The notes beneath the pieces were generated by a model. The model worked only from the letters and a program-made list of their open reading frames with translations. It made no database searches and was not told the DNA's origin. A DNA stretch of 26,723 nucleotides from Chara braunii. Taxonomy: Eukaryota > Streptophyta > Charophyceae > Charales > Characeae. Positions 9,267-19,908 of this stretch are shown one piece after another. Numbering within the stretch: the stretch's first letter is position 1; each line of letters begins with the position of its first letter. Location of the stretch: positions 348,494 to 375,216 of the forward strand of contig BFEA01000326.1 of assembly GCA_003427395.1 (NCBI GenBank), written 5' to 3'. Position numbers and translations under genes: made by a program.

Positions 9267-10284
9267 CCACCAACTTGAACTACACAATGCTCGAGCAGGC
9301 GAGTGGTTTAATCCTCCATTTCACAGTTNTGTCTGCATNATGCACATTACCNGGCCATTACAAGGCCCATGTACATGCCTGTAACCACTGGGGAGTCGTC
9401 TGACAATGGCATATCATGGGCCATGCCATGGCCCATGACTACTGTTGATGATTTCTTACATAATGATGTGTTTTCTTGCCACAACAAATCGTCCACAATC
9501 TCTTTTATGTCGAAGGTCATGTCACACTGTGTCGAGGATTGCCCCTATGCACATCCGGACACTATATGCCCATTTTGCGGCCATGGGCGATATACTGAAT
9601 GGATGGTCTTTTGTGATTACCATTTTCCCTTCATGTTGGCCTGCAATTGACATGCCATTATCGGGAATGTATGGTGGGCATGCTCAACGCCAGTCGTTTT
9701 GACAATTGTTGTAATGAGAATGCTTAGCTATGTCTTACATGTGTTCATCCACCTCGTCCTTTTTTTTCCTTTTTTTTTCCTGCTCGGGTTACTAGGCTGG
9801 GTGGTAAGAGCATCCCCCCTTAGTACCCTCGCAGGCGCTCCGGTCTATTGGTGGGGAGTACCACCTTCTGGAAACCGGGTCCAGCGTCCCATAGAACAGC
9901 AAACAATTATACACGTTTGAAACCCCTATCGGGTTGATCCTCACGGATGTCAACCAATGCTCAAGGTAGCTACTCATTCTACTCCTACCCTGCAACTCTG
10001 GAAGGAGTCGTGTTTTTTTTACTGAAAACAGCCCGCAGCGTTATCGCTTCGCCCTTACAATGTATGTCCTCTCTTTTGTCAACGACACATTCCCTTCACC
10101 GATGTTTGTTTTGTTTTCTCTTGACCCCTCTTCTCCGTGTTTATCCTCTCCTCCTTTACTCTGCCTCTTTCTCACAGGTACAAGTTGGTTGTTATGGCAC
10201 ACGGGGATGCAGGCTGGTCGCGCCCAACTTCATCAACGAGGCGAGCCTTGTACGTGAGAAGCACGACGAAGTAAATGAATAGTG
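9267..10284. other. Unassigned DNA with an 11-bp-arm palindrome
   Basis: No gene recognised, although short frames are open on the plus strand. At 9415-9437 CATGGGCCATG and CATGGCCCATG form a perfect inverted repeat around a single C. A stretch at 9797-9920 has a weak A-box look (GGGTGGTAAGAGCATC) and GTTTGAAACCCC, but the spacing is wrong for a tRNA. Confidence 0.4.
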
Positions 10285-10294
10285 TCACTGCGCC

Positions 10295-10693
10295 CTTCAT
10301 ATTTGCAAGGAAAATGAGCAATAGTGAAATGAGAGATTTCAGATTACAAAATCAAATTGAAAGGCTTAGCCAGGAAGTCCCACACTGTCCAGAAAGCAGA
10401 ATTGCACCGATATTCCACCAATGGAGAACCAAACACTGAATCAAGAGTGTCAATGAGAGCATACTCCCACCAATGTATCCAGAGCCCTTCCCCTACTTGG
10501 CGCTCAGCGCCCAGACTACTATCCCACAGCTACTTGTGGCCTACAAATGGACAATGCAAACGAGCTTGACAGCAGCAGCAGCACAGAAGTACATGAAGAT
10601 GTCGCCCCTTGTAGACTATTGCCAAGACCAGGTTTGTGCCCTCACGCGACACTATTGCCAAGACCAGGTTTGTGCCCTCACGTCATCATCCAC

Positions 10694-10752
<59 letters not shown>

Positions 10753-11418
10753 CTTTGTCTCTCACCCACGTCTTCTCCCTCGTGCACGAAGACCACCACT
10801 TCTCCTTGCTGTACACCCAAGCTCGGCAGGCTATGGAGGCCGAGCTATGGCGCTGCCCTCAGCAGCACCCTGCACACATGACCGCACGTGCATGGGCACC
10901 TTGCCTTAGTGCAGCCCACAGCACGCGAGCACTGGCTCAAGCAGTGCTGCCGCACAACTGGGAACTTGGCAAGTGCCCCATCGCCTGGCCAGGCAGCGAG
11001 CTCTTTCCTATCTGGAAAGAGCCTGGCCTGGATTGATTTTTTATAATCACATTGAGCTGAAGTACAAAGTGTCTGGCTTGGCTGGGCTGGGGCCGCTGGG
11101 CCTGTGCCCAGAATCTTCCGGTAGGCCCTGTGCCCTGTGCCCCGTACAGTTACTGCCCAACTGCCAGTCGTGGCTTCTGCTGTGCTTGTGGCTCAGGGCC
11201 TGCTTCCACATTCTTCCAGAAGTGGCCCGGGGGCCGATGCAGGATGTTGCGACCTGGGCCTGGGTTTTCCCTCAACCAACTGACACGACCCAACTGTCTG
11301 AACCCCAAATGCAAAATTGACAACATAGGCCTCTTGGAATTATCAGGCCCGCCACTTAGGGTGGGCCACATTTCGTGACAGGGCCCCATCGGGCTTGCCG
11401 AGGAGCTGATTCCTTGCA
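10295..11418 (-). mobile_element. 3' LTR of a Ty3/gypsy element (probable)
   Basis: Lies directly downstream, on the minus strand, of the gypsy integrase/chromodomain fragment. After the pol stop comes a purine tract AAAGGAGGAGGGAG (complement of 11419-11432) followed at once by TG, a typical polypurine tract/LTR junction. A second possible start is TGTCACGA at 11380. The body contains a (TC)n run (about 10696-10750). The sequence is recognisably related to 23300-24070 on the plus strand: both contain GTCAGTTGGTTGAG, GGAA(A)GCAGGCCCTG and a terminal CTATTGCTCATYTTCCTTGCA. The far end near 10295 is set by where that similarity fades. Confidence 0.6.
10615..10682. repeat. 36-bp tandem duplication inside the LTR
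   Basis: A 32-bp identical segment (10615-10646 and 10651-10682) starting ACTATTGCCAAGACCAGG repeats with period 36. It lies next to the (TC)n run and is not evident in the related LTR at 23.3-24.1 kb. Confidence 0.9.
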
Positions 11419-11457
11419 CTCCCTCCTCCTTTACTTCGATAGTTCCCTGACAAGTCC

Positions 11458-12015
11458 TTAATTTACAGGTAGTTTCCCCTTGACATATCCTGCAATCACT
11501 TGAGCTGTCTGTTGCAGTTCTTTCCTGGTGAACCACCGATCTTCACTTGGATCATATGGTGTCTGAATTGAACACGATACTGCATCCGAGGCTTCGGAGT
11601 CCGTCCTCTACCCGGAGGTTTTGGCACAGGCATAACTCTGTGCTCCACGATGTCGTCGATGTCCACTTCTCCGTCCATGGTTGGGGGCAGCATAGACCGT
11701 CTGGAAGGAAACTGGGTGGTCTCAGCATAAGGTGTCAACTTTGAAGCGTGAAAGATTGGGTGTGTGCGTAAGTGAGCAGGGATTTGAATCACAGAGGATG
11801 GTCCATCAATCTGATCCCCGATTATGTGAATTTATGTCTAGGACCTCCCATGGGCCAAAGTACTGCGGCATTAGTTTTCGTGAGATATTCAACTCCTGAC
11901 CAAGTTCAGATGGCTTAACCGAGACTCTGTCACCGACCTGGAATGTGGAAGGTCGTGTTTGTTCTCAGATGCAATCATAGCATCCTGAGATTTTCTAATG
12001 TGCTCGACGGCCTAC
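11458..12015 (-). pseudogene. Ty3/gypsy Pol C-terminus: integrase tail and chromodomain
   Basis: In pieces of different frames on the minus strand this reads as the C-terminus of a chromovirus polyprotein. Recognisable parts in order are AVEHIRKSQDAM (integrase core end), VGDRVSVKPSEL, LMPQYFGPWEVLD (the GPF/Y-like module), HPIFHASKLTPY, and a chromodomain-like end containing EDRWFTRKEL. At least three frame changes break it: near 11955, near 11830 (where one frame ends in TGA) and near 11570. The terminal stop is TAA at 11458-11460. Everything upstream (protease, RT, RNase H and integrase core) is missing, cut off near 12015 by another repeat. In intact elements this part binds DNA and directs integration to chromatin. 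This copy is dead. Confidence 0.8.
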
Positions 12016-12019
12016 TGCA

Positions 12020-12098
12020 GCCTATGAAACCGTTTGAGCGTGCTTAAGCGCGCTTAAAGGCTTAAAGCCCCCTAGCGTGCGCTCAAAAGCGCTCAATC
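12020..12098. repeat. CTTAAGCG palindrome cluster ending at a gap
   Basis: TTGAGCGTGCTTAAGCGCGC and following half-sites (CGCTTAAAGG, CTTAAAGCC, GCGCTCAAAAGCGCTCAA) crowd about 70 bp where the gypsy homology stops. They run into an N gap. The layout matches the other palindrome clusters in this window, with a different core. Confidence 0.55.
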
Positions 12099-12257
12099 NN
12101 NNNNNNNNNNNNNNNNNNNNNNNNNNNNNNNNNNNNNNNNNNNNNNNNNNNNNNNNNNNNNNNNNNNNNNNNNNNNNNNNNNNNNNNNNNNNNNNNNNNN
12201 NNNNNNNNNNNNNNNNNNNNNNNNNNNNNNNNNNNNNNNNNNNNNNNNNNNNNNNNN
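12099..12257. other. Assembly gap
   Basis: A run of 159 Ns. The length may be an estimate. Low-quality sequence with scattered Ns continues in 12348-12502. Confidence 0.99.
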
Positions 12258-12292
12258 GGGGGGGGGTTGGGACCTCGGTGGGGGAGGTGGTG

Positions 12293-13010
12293 GCCTGAGT
12301 GTCCGATATGTGATTCAACGGGCGTTTCCAGTTGAAAGGTTCAACGGNTGTTGATACCCCGTTACAACGCCACACTATACNGCATTAGAACGNGGTGCAA
12401 NGCNGCCNNCNNANTTTNTTTNANCAGTCTAAANANAAAAAAAAAAAAAAAAAAAAAAAAAAGGGGGGCGGTAGATTCTTTTGCGCTCTACATCNNNANA
12501 NATATATATATATTTTTTTTTTTCTTTTAGCATGTCTATTATTTAAAAAAAAATAAAAAAACGAAAGACACTGTACACAATGAAAAACAAATGGACTACA
12601 CGTACTGCAAGCACATCCGAACAAGGGGGAGGGGGGGCAGATCGGGTCACGGGAACCGTTTTCTGCGGGACCGCAGAAAACGACATGCAGGATGTGCAGC
12701 AAACGACAAGAGAACGGCCATAAAATGGCCGATCCTCACTTGTTTGTTGCGAATCATTGCGCGCCTCCTGCACAGCGCCATCCCGGCGGGCATCCGGGAC
12801 GCGCGCACCTCCACGACAGTCGCGCAGCGGGTGGCCGTGGGCGCGGTTGGAAGAGCGGGGGGGGCGACGGGCGCAGACGAAAGGGGGGGGAGGCGACGGC
12901 ATGGAGAAAGGGTCGACGGGGTTTTGACGGGGGTTTAACGGGGGTTCAACGGGGGTTTATCGGGGCTGCAACGGCCTTTCAACGGGTTTCAACGGGGCTA
13001 CAGTGGCGTT
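12293..13010. mobile_element. Non-autonomous repeat element with TTCAACGG sites (putative)
   Basis: Begins with GTGTCCGAT followed closely by GATTCAACGGG and GGTTCAACGG. The same order (GTGTCCGAT, GAATTCAACG) marks the left end of the insertion at 22800. A second dense array of GGGGTTYAACG variants occupies 12905-13000. Between them are a poly-A run with Ns, a GTAGA...TCTAC hairpin (12471-12491) and GC-rich DNA with no recognisable gene. The exact ends are not defined. Confidence 0.4.
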
Positions 13011-13141
13011 AAGACGGCAAGGGAGGACGATGTGGCGAGGGCAGCGTGCAACCTATCGGGAGACTATGTGACACCCGAGGCCTAGGCCGCGGGCATTTCG
13101 GCCGCTTCGGCCGAGAATCTCAGTCGGGACTGTGGTCGATG

Positions 13142-13535
13142 ACGCCCGATCGGTCACAAAAAATACATTAAATATATATATATATATATATTTGACGATA
13201 TATATATATATATATATACATGTATATATATATGGGGGTGTAGGGCTTGGAAAACCCTACACTCCTATATATATTTTTTTTGGAATCCGACTTTGTATAG
13301 GATTTTTTAAAAATGCAAAACTCAATTCGATTCAAACAAAATTAAAAAATATATATATATAAATAAAAGCAGGAATTATTTTTTCCCATTTTTTATCATG
13401 AGATATCTGGTCCCTGAGTTGACCTGTAATTTTTTCAGAAATGAATTCCTATTTTTTGCAGGAAAATGAGGTGTTTTAAAAAAATGAAGATGCAAAATTT
13501 GAAAACAAATAAACAAAAAAAGGGTTTGATCTGCG
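13142..13535. repeat. (TA)n, GTAG hairpin and A/T-rich module
   Basis: Alternating TA runs (13171-13232) precede a perfect 8-bp hairpin, GTGTAGGG (13238-13245) with CCCTACAC (13255-13262). T-rich then A-rich DNA follows, with a further TA run near 13347-13360. The hairpin plus its A/T-rich tail resembles modules at 12471, 22967 and 23167. Confidence 0.6.
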
Positions 13536-13855
13536 TTGCGACTAGTACTCACCCCCGTACGAGTACAAGTTGTACTCATTTCTTGTACGCTACTCGTACT
13601 CAAGGCCCCGTACGACTTTTTTTAATTTTTGTTATTTTTTTATTGTTTTTCTCCAATTATAGTAAGAATCTGCAGATGGTGCTCAGGGAAATGTTGCTTG
13701 CTTTGCGATGCTACATCGCATATATTTTTTTCGGATTTTTTGGATGACCTTTTTTTTCCGTACGGGTCGTACGAGGGTGTACAGGTTCCCGTACAGATAT
13801 TGTCTGTACGTTTCGTACGGAAAGGCCCCGTACGTGTACGTTCGGTAACGTAGGG
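13536..13855. repeat. Paired CGTACG/GTAC palindrome clusters
   Basis: Two arrays of GTAC/CGTACG half-sites (13542-13617 and 13758-13850) flank about 140 bp of T-rich DNA. Both contain AAGGCCCCGTACG (about 13600 and 13823). The pairing of clusters around a short spacer suggests both ends of one small element, but no terminal inverted repeat or target duplication was found. Confidence 0.5.
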
Positions 13856-13857
13856 TT

Positions 13858-13919
13858 TAATTGATTGATTGATTGATTGATTAAGTGTGTGTGTGTGTGG
13901 GTGTGGGTGTGTGTGTGTG

Positions 13920-13959
<40 letters not shown>

Positions 13960-14020
13960 TGTGTGTACGCGCGGTTGTGTGTGCGTGTCTGTGTGTGTTT
14001 ATGTGTGTGTGTGTGTGTGT
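13858..14020. repeat. (ATTG)n and (TG)n microsatellites
   Basis: About six ATTG units (13858-13882) are followed by an interrupted TG run to 14020, which abuts the left edge of the large direct repeat. The Thr-His frames are artefacts. Confidence 0.9.
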
Positions 14021-16759
14021 TGAGAGAGACATCACCCCGCAGCTGCGGCGAGCAGTGTAACGGGGCAGTGGGTATGCATACGCGGTCACCCATGAAATGA
14101 CATATTGCAATATCTTTGCACTAAACAACCAACACATAGGGCAAGAACTAAGCACAGACCTCTAGATTACAGCAAGCCAAAGAAAAAACATGGGCATCGT
14201 GCAACAAGTCCGTATTCCGCAAAAACACATACATCCATTAGAAGAAGAAAACAAACATTATTACATCGCAAATCAGAGGTAGTAAAAGCGTTTCGAAAAT
14301 GAGGAAGGAAAACTGGTTCACAATGTACGTAAACTTCCACAAGTGTCAAAAACAGTTATCTAAGCTTACACATTATAATTCCTCAGCCAGAGTCCAACAA
14401 TTATTGCGAAAACAATACCATGTCCGCTCAAAATCACACACTGTTAACAACCCATACGGCAAACAACACACCACTCTTCCGCACAAACATTACTCCTGTC
14501 ATAAAAGAAATGCTGATCACTATGAATGTTACTACTATCGTCGATGGCCATTCGACCTTTGCTGACTCCAAAAAAACACTATGGAGGTCAAGAGCAGGGC
14601 AAGAATCATTTGTTGGGGCATGCATCGGCATCTTTAGAGCAAGTCGAAGAAAAACAACTACACCAAGAGCAAGATGCATCAGGGCAATCATGAAGAGGTA
14701 AGTTGGCCCGATGATGACTATCCCCATCATGACTGATCAGCAATCTCCTTGACCATACAAAATCGTATCGGACCAAAGATGCTCCAGACGCGTCCCGATT
14801 ACCTTTCGGGTTGTCGCCCCTCGCAATCCCATCTACAGACTACGCAAACAACAAAACAGCAGCACAACAAAAAATCAAAATGCGAGCTCGTCTATACCAT
14901 GGAACCTCCCACCCTGAAGCATGGAGCGAATCCACTAGCAACCCTGAGATAGAGCAAAGAGAGCTCAGTGTGAACCATTACAACTCTCCCTCAACCTCCC
15001 ACAATAAGACCTTCATGCCTATAAGTCTGATCCTGCAATGACGAGGCTCAATCTGCGTGATTCACTCAAGACTCCGATCGATACCACCAACATAACCCTG
15101 CAGATCAAAAAAGTATTATCGCAGCATCCCCCCACAACATTCCCCAAGTTCGCTCCGCGAAGCTCAGACCCATGCCTTGCAAAATCTCAGTGGGGTGGTC
15201 ACATGCGTCGAACAATTCCTTCTCGCGTTACGGATAGGACAGGAGCAGCAACAACGGAACTCCATTAACGCCAGCATCGAAAGAAAGGCCAAATAGGCAG
15301 TGATGGCGAGAATACGCCAGATAGAGACCCATGCAGTATCCATGGTTCTTCGGCAAGATCCTACTGGTATATCGTCACTGTGTCGAAAACTTCACCGAGA
15401 CTCCTGTTAAGTAATCAAATCCTATATCTCACAATTCATACAATCAGCACAAACATACACACGACAAGACCAACACGCACACCATAACCACAAAAAACAG
15501 AGATTGTCAACTCCACCCAAAGGTATTCATTACACTAACCAACCATACATATAGGAATGAGATATCCCTGTTTCAGCCAAGCGACCCTTCATAGTCGACT
15601 TTTGGAGGGAGGGTACTAGATGTCTCCCTAAAGTACTTTTCGCCGGTATCCACCAGTCCGGCTCATCAGAGGATAAATGACCCCCACCAATATGCTCCGA
15701 ACAGGGACAACACAACCATTGAGACAAGAAACTCATATATAGAGATCATCGTCCCAAGGCGATTCGAGGATACGACACCGATGAGGGGATAAGGAAGGGG
15801 GAGGAAGGGAGTCGGGTACGGGGACAGTACCACATTACCATGCCCTCCTTCATGATGGGGAACACACTCGATCACGTTCACGCAGCCGGCAACCCCACGC
15901 CCTAGAAGTACATGCGCCGAAGCGTCGTAGGATTGGTATTTAGTGATGCTCCCTCATATTCTCAGCACACGCTGGGAAGACAGCGGCATCCCGGATAGCG
16001 CATACCCCCCAAGAACAACAACTCCGTATCATCACCCGAACCAAGTCACGCCAGCACTTCCCACGATCCGATCACTGACACCCGATAACCGACCACGCCC
16101 CTCAGGACAGGGCGTACCACACAATCGAAGCCAACCTCGAGCTTCGATCTCCGTCACATACATATGCACAACACCTTCAGTCTAACGCACTCAAGCTGAC
16201 GCCAGCGACAACCACCATACTCGTCGTACTCCTACTCCTGATACGAGATCGGAGTCCCTCTATGTCATCTCACAGGGACAACATCATCTTCTAAAAGAAA
16301 ACCTCCTTTCAAGAAGCTCCTCGAAAGTCCACTGTTAGCAAAGTCGAAAATGAAAGCACACCTCATCACCTCGCATCGTCCAACTTTCGGCGAACGCGGA
16401 GTGTCGAAAACCCAGCCACGCCCACCGGCAGGAGTAGGCCGCTTCCACTACCGTACCCGATGGCGTAATTATTAGAGACGGATTCCCATATCGGCGAGTA
16501 GTCATATATACAGGCCGAACCAGGCCGCACAACAAGGCACTAACCGGTAGGGAACGGAAAGTACCCAAGCGGTAGTATCCGGCGCATACCAAGTTACCCC
16601 CCGAGTGGGGTGCCAGAATCCCCCACCAGGGTCGGTTGCCTATTTCGAAAAAATAGGGGGGTGCATGCGTGCGCGCGCCTTGCTTTAAAATAGGCCATTC
16701 CATGAAGGATCCAACAATCATCCATATAGGGGAAGGTATGACCATCTCGCCTGGCCCAT
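14021..16759. repeat. Large direct repeat, copy 1 (possible pseudo-LTR)
   Basis: A 2.7-kb segment, starting TGAGAGAGACATCACCCCGC, that recurs in the same orientation at 21736-26250. The two copies flank the minus-strand RT pseudogene. By eye they differ by a few to about 11%, except 15345-15950, which is identical in both. Short frames occur on both strands (for example 14434-14730 minus, and 14299-14701 plus ending at a GAG/GTAAGT donor-like site). Differences between copies are mostly amino-acid-changing in either frame, so they are unlikely to be selected genes. Direct repeats around an RT gene recall the pseudo-LTRs of Penelope-like elements; a segmental duplication is the alternative. 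Confidence 0.8.
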
Positions 16760-16854
16760 CCTTCCTAGATTCACACAAAGGGGTTTTCACCTGGGCCAGG
16801 AATCCTAGAGGAAACAGGATTCTCCACTTGTTATCATGCACATCGTGATCATGT

Positions 16855-16856
<2 letters not shown>

Positions 16857-16947
<91 letters not shown>
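16857..16947. repeat. Long (TG)n microsatellite
   Basis: About 45 uninterrupted TG units. The flanking DNA (16760-17140) has no recognisable gene and ends in an A-rich stretch (17135-17175) next to the RT pseudogene. Confidence 0.95.
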
Positions 16948-16948
<1 letters not shown>

Positions 16949-17181
16949 CCCACCCCTGTCCCGCTAGAGGTAGGCTTGCCATGGCAGGTAGTCAGTATCT
17001 GCCATAGGCAAGGTACCAACTAGCTACCATAGCAGCACCCGCTGGTTAGGGGCTTAACCATGACACACAATACACCCACAAACACGAATCAGGCTTATAT
17101 GATCAGTTTTGACAAAAAATGAGCATCAATTCAAAGAAGTTAAAAACAAAATAAAAAACAAAAAACAAAAAAACAGAGAGA

Positions 17182-18127
17182 ACTACCTCGAGAATACGGC
17201 TTGTATCCATGGGCCATGGCGTCAACCCTGGGTGGGAGAAACAGTTGAGGGTTGTTAAAGACTCTTTTCACACGAGGCATACATATGTGCCTGACAAACT
17301 CGTTGTCAATCATGAACTCCACTATTCTCATTATCTCACATGCAGCATCCATTGGGTCAGAGCAGATAACAAGCACCTTCGCCACTTGGGGGATGATGAT
17401 GTTGAGTGACTGCTGCACGTGCTTATTCGAATGGTACTTCACGTATATCACTATTGGAAAGGGGAGGGAAAGCCTCTTGTCGTACTTCGGAATGCTAAAC
17501 TCACCTGTTTCGCCCAAAAGAACCGTGATCTTAGTGTCAAGGAACTGTGCCTTGATGCCAAACACCTCACCGGTTGGACCGGGGGTGAATGTTTCCGTTT
17601 GATTCTTGATCTCAATCAGGTGCAGTGGGGACAGGTAGTAAGGGTTAGAGGCCTCCCTTGGACTCCCAGGGTTTAAAAATTTTATGATCAATGGGTTGTT
17701 CAGTACGTGCAGATCGTCAGTGTACCTGAATGCACTTTTGAACAACGGAAGCAATTGGTACTCATTCAAGTCAATCAAGCTTGTAATGAGTTTATACAGG
17801 AACTCATATTTGAAGAAATAAAGGGTACACTAGATAGGGAAGCATGGTAGGCCCATGGGGATGCCCTGGGTCTGTCTCCAGATTTTACCCCCAAACATGG
17901 TATAACATCTCGCAAGTAACCATGAAGTGATGCGCTCCACCTCAACGATCTCCACATAAAATACATGTTCACATTGCGATGTTCTTCAACGTTTTACCAG
18001 ATTGCAAGAAAACTTACCATTCTCGTTCCTTTTGCACCTGACGCCGCTGACGGTAGTACCGAGATTCCTATCATAGCATACTTGGTTGCGAGTTCAGTAA
18101 AGAACTTCACCACACTCGGTAGCCCAT
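17182..18127 (-). pseudogene. Reverse transcriptase, C-terminal half (motifs B, C and beyond)
   Basis: This continues the RT after the foldback insertion. From its 5' end the minus strand gives VDGLPSVVKFFTELA, then a nonsense TAA (17994-17996), a one-base frame change near 17960-17970, QTQGIPMG (RT motif B, complement of 17851-17868), a nonsense TAG (17830-17832), and an intact stretch of about 200 codons. That stretch starts before YTDD (motif C, 17713-17724) and continues through LNNPL and a PKYDKRLSLPFP segment. The combination of GIPMG, [YF]xDDL..LNNP and a later YDKR block is typical of Penelope-like RTs. The last plausible codons are near 17182. No GIY-YIG endonuclease follows the RT. 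Confidence 0.7.
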
Positions 18128-18639
18128 CAACATAAAAATTTCCTAGAATTAAATACTCATTCTAGAGTAAAATTACATTCTAAATTTCAATTTTTCATTT
18201 CATCTTAAAAAATGTCATTCTAATTTTTAAAATTTTCCGTCTTACTTGAAAACTTTCCTTCCAAGAATGGGATATCCCTTCTTATTTGAACTGCATGTTA
18301 GAGATGGATTGAAAGTCTGGATGAGTTTATGAAATATTTTAATTGGACTGTCATTCTAAGAAAGGATTTACATTCATAAATAGGTTAATCCAATCTAAAT
18401 TAAAAGATATTTGTTGTAGCAGAATGAAAGTTTAATTAAAACATTTCATAAACTTGTCCAGACTTTCATTCCATCTTGAACACATAGATGTAGTTGGAAG
18501 GAAAAGCTCATATTTAGACATGAACTTATTATATTAAATTTAAAATTTTAGAATTTGACGAATATTGGAATGATAATTTATAAATATTTTTAGTGGAATG
18601 TTCTTTCAACTTTCATTTCTCGTGGGAATTTTTCTGTTG
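18128..18639. mobile_element. 512-bp AT-rich foldback/MITE-like element
   Basis: It interrupts the RT gene inside the motif A region. The ends are inverted repeats: CAACATAAAAATTTCC at 18128 and, on the other strand from 18639, CAACAGAAAAATTCCC (14 of 16 matching). AT occurs on both sides (18126-18127 and 18640-18641), a possible 2-bp target duplication; with a start one base later it would be a 3-bp ATC. Inside, about 18308-18351 and 18428-18471 form an imperfect 43-bp inverted repeat around GAAAGTCTGGA and AGTTTATGAAAT. It has no coding capacity and is far more AT-rich than its surroundings. Superfamily unknown. Confidence 0.75.
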
Positions 18640-19863
18640 ATCGTCACTCTCGTCAATGGAAATAGTTTCAAAACATCGGGTGATGTCCGCCGAAAATACA
18701 GAATACACCTTCTCATGAAGGTTCCAACAGTAATCTTGTACCGACTCCACAGACCAACATATGGACGTCTCAATTCCATGGAACCTAGATAGCATATCAG
18801 TGACATCCTTGCAAGTTGTCATCACCAACGGCATGATACATTTCAATACAGCATCACAAAGGTAAACAACTGGGGTGAGAAATGTAAAAGACGCACTGGT
18901 GAGCCATCTAAACGTGAGTCTATGATGCTTATACAGTGTCATTAAGTACGGGAGCCTTGGTGGTCCCATACTCACCACCGGCAACAATTCCGTCAAGGAA
19001 CTTTGCACATCCATCAATACTTCATTGCTCAGAAGGGAACTCTGCTCGAAATCTCCCGACAACAGCCTTTCATGTGCCATCTTCCTAATGAGATGAATAC
19101 AAACGAAAGAGGGGGTATTTCCCGCCTTGTCGGTCCCTGCGATGAACAATCTCTGAGAAAGGAACCCAACTTCATTGGTAACACCAGCATCCTTGGCATT
19201 ACAGGGGGGGTCCCTACATTGCCTCAGGGATGGGATGGATAGTTGTCGTTTAAGCTGCTCCGACACATACCGATCAGCAGGCACAATCCTACAGTCCAAC
19301 AACATACATTTCCTTGCCATAAACCGTTTAACAACATCCCACGCTTTCATGTACCCATGAAGAGCAGGTGCAACAGCTCTAGGCTGTGGTGGGATATGAT
19401 TGAGTCCCTGCTTCAACAGTTCCCGTAGCTTCGGGTTGGATGGAACGGCAGAGTCCATGGTCAGAACATGGGTACATGCAGAGGAAAAGGGTTGGGCCAT
19501 TGGGCTAGTGCAAGGATGATGGAAGTGCAAAAATTTGCTCGTGTTGCAGGGACAACACGCAGATTCTAGACAATACCCCGCCCAATCATCCAATGCGAAA
19601 TCACGGAATACCTTTGCTGGTTTATAGACAAGTGATTCCAGGTCGTTCATATATGTCCATCTAGTCATGAGCAGGGTCAGTAAGGGAACGACATCAGGGA
19701 AGAAGAGCTCCATAGTTTTCTCAAGGACAGAACGGAAGTGAAGGATTTCCATAATACGACTAACGTATTTTAGGTGGATAAAGCACTCAGTCCTCCTCGA
19801 GTCAAGCTTTTGCCAGCTTCTCCTTCCTGATGGATCAACTATGAAAGCCCCTTCGCCCTCTTG
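18640..19863 (-). pseudogene. Reverse transcriptase, central part up to motif A
   Basis: An open stretch of about 408 codons. Counting from the first codon of the open frame (19875), residues 107-165 carry a CC-P-C cluster, HVLTMDS and LKQGLNHIP. Residues 248-262 carry TDKAGNTPSFVC, resembling the ADKA.N..FVC block upstream of the palm in Penelope-like RTs. Residues 313-328 (LYKHHRLTFRWLTSA) fit the K.HK...R..xS motif. Residues 396-405 (ADITRCFETI) are motif A with its catalytic Asp. The frame leaves RT sequence at residue 412, exactly at the foldback element. On the 5' side a pyrimidine tract ending TTTGCAG (to 19864) looks like a splice acceptor; a short intron (donor near 19908) is possible, but the upstream frame has a stop just before it. 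Confidence 0.75.
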
Positions 19864-19908
19864 CTGCAAACACAATTAGAACAAAAAGCAAAGGGGTGAG
19901 TAACACAC

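Noticed and set aside
9797-9920. tRNA-like or SINE head on the plus strand
   Set aside because: A-box-like and B-box-like strings are about 115 bp apart and the boxes are weak.
11496-11792. Independent host gene on the minus strand
   Set aside because: HPIFHASKLTPY and the chromodomain-like end identify it as a fragment of Ty3/gypsy pol, continued in other frames on either side.
14299-14730. Overlapping frames conserved in both large repeats (hydrophobic 98 codons minus; basic plus-strand frame ending at GTAAGT)
   Set aside because: Compared with 22007-22437, most differences change the amino acid in both frames and one copy has a frame shift, so conservation reflects duplication rather than selection.
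16335-16982. 215-codon minus-strand frame starting in the TG run
   Set aside because: The start lies in Thr-His repeat sequence, the second copy is truncated and altered, and no family is recognised.
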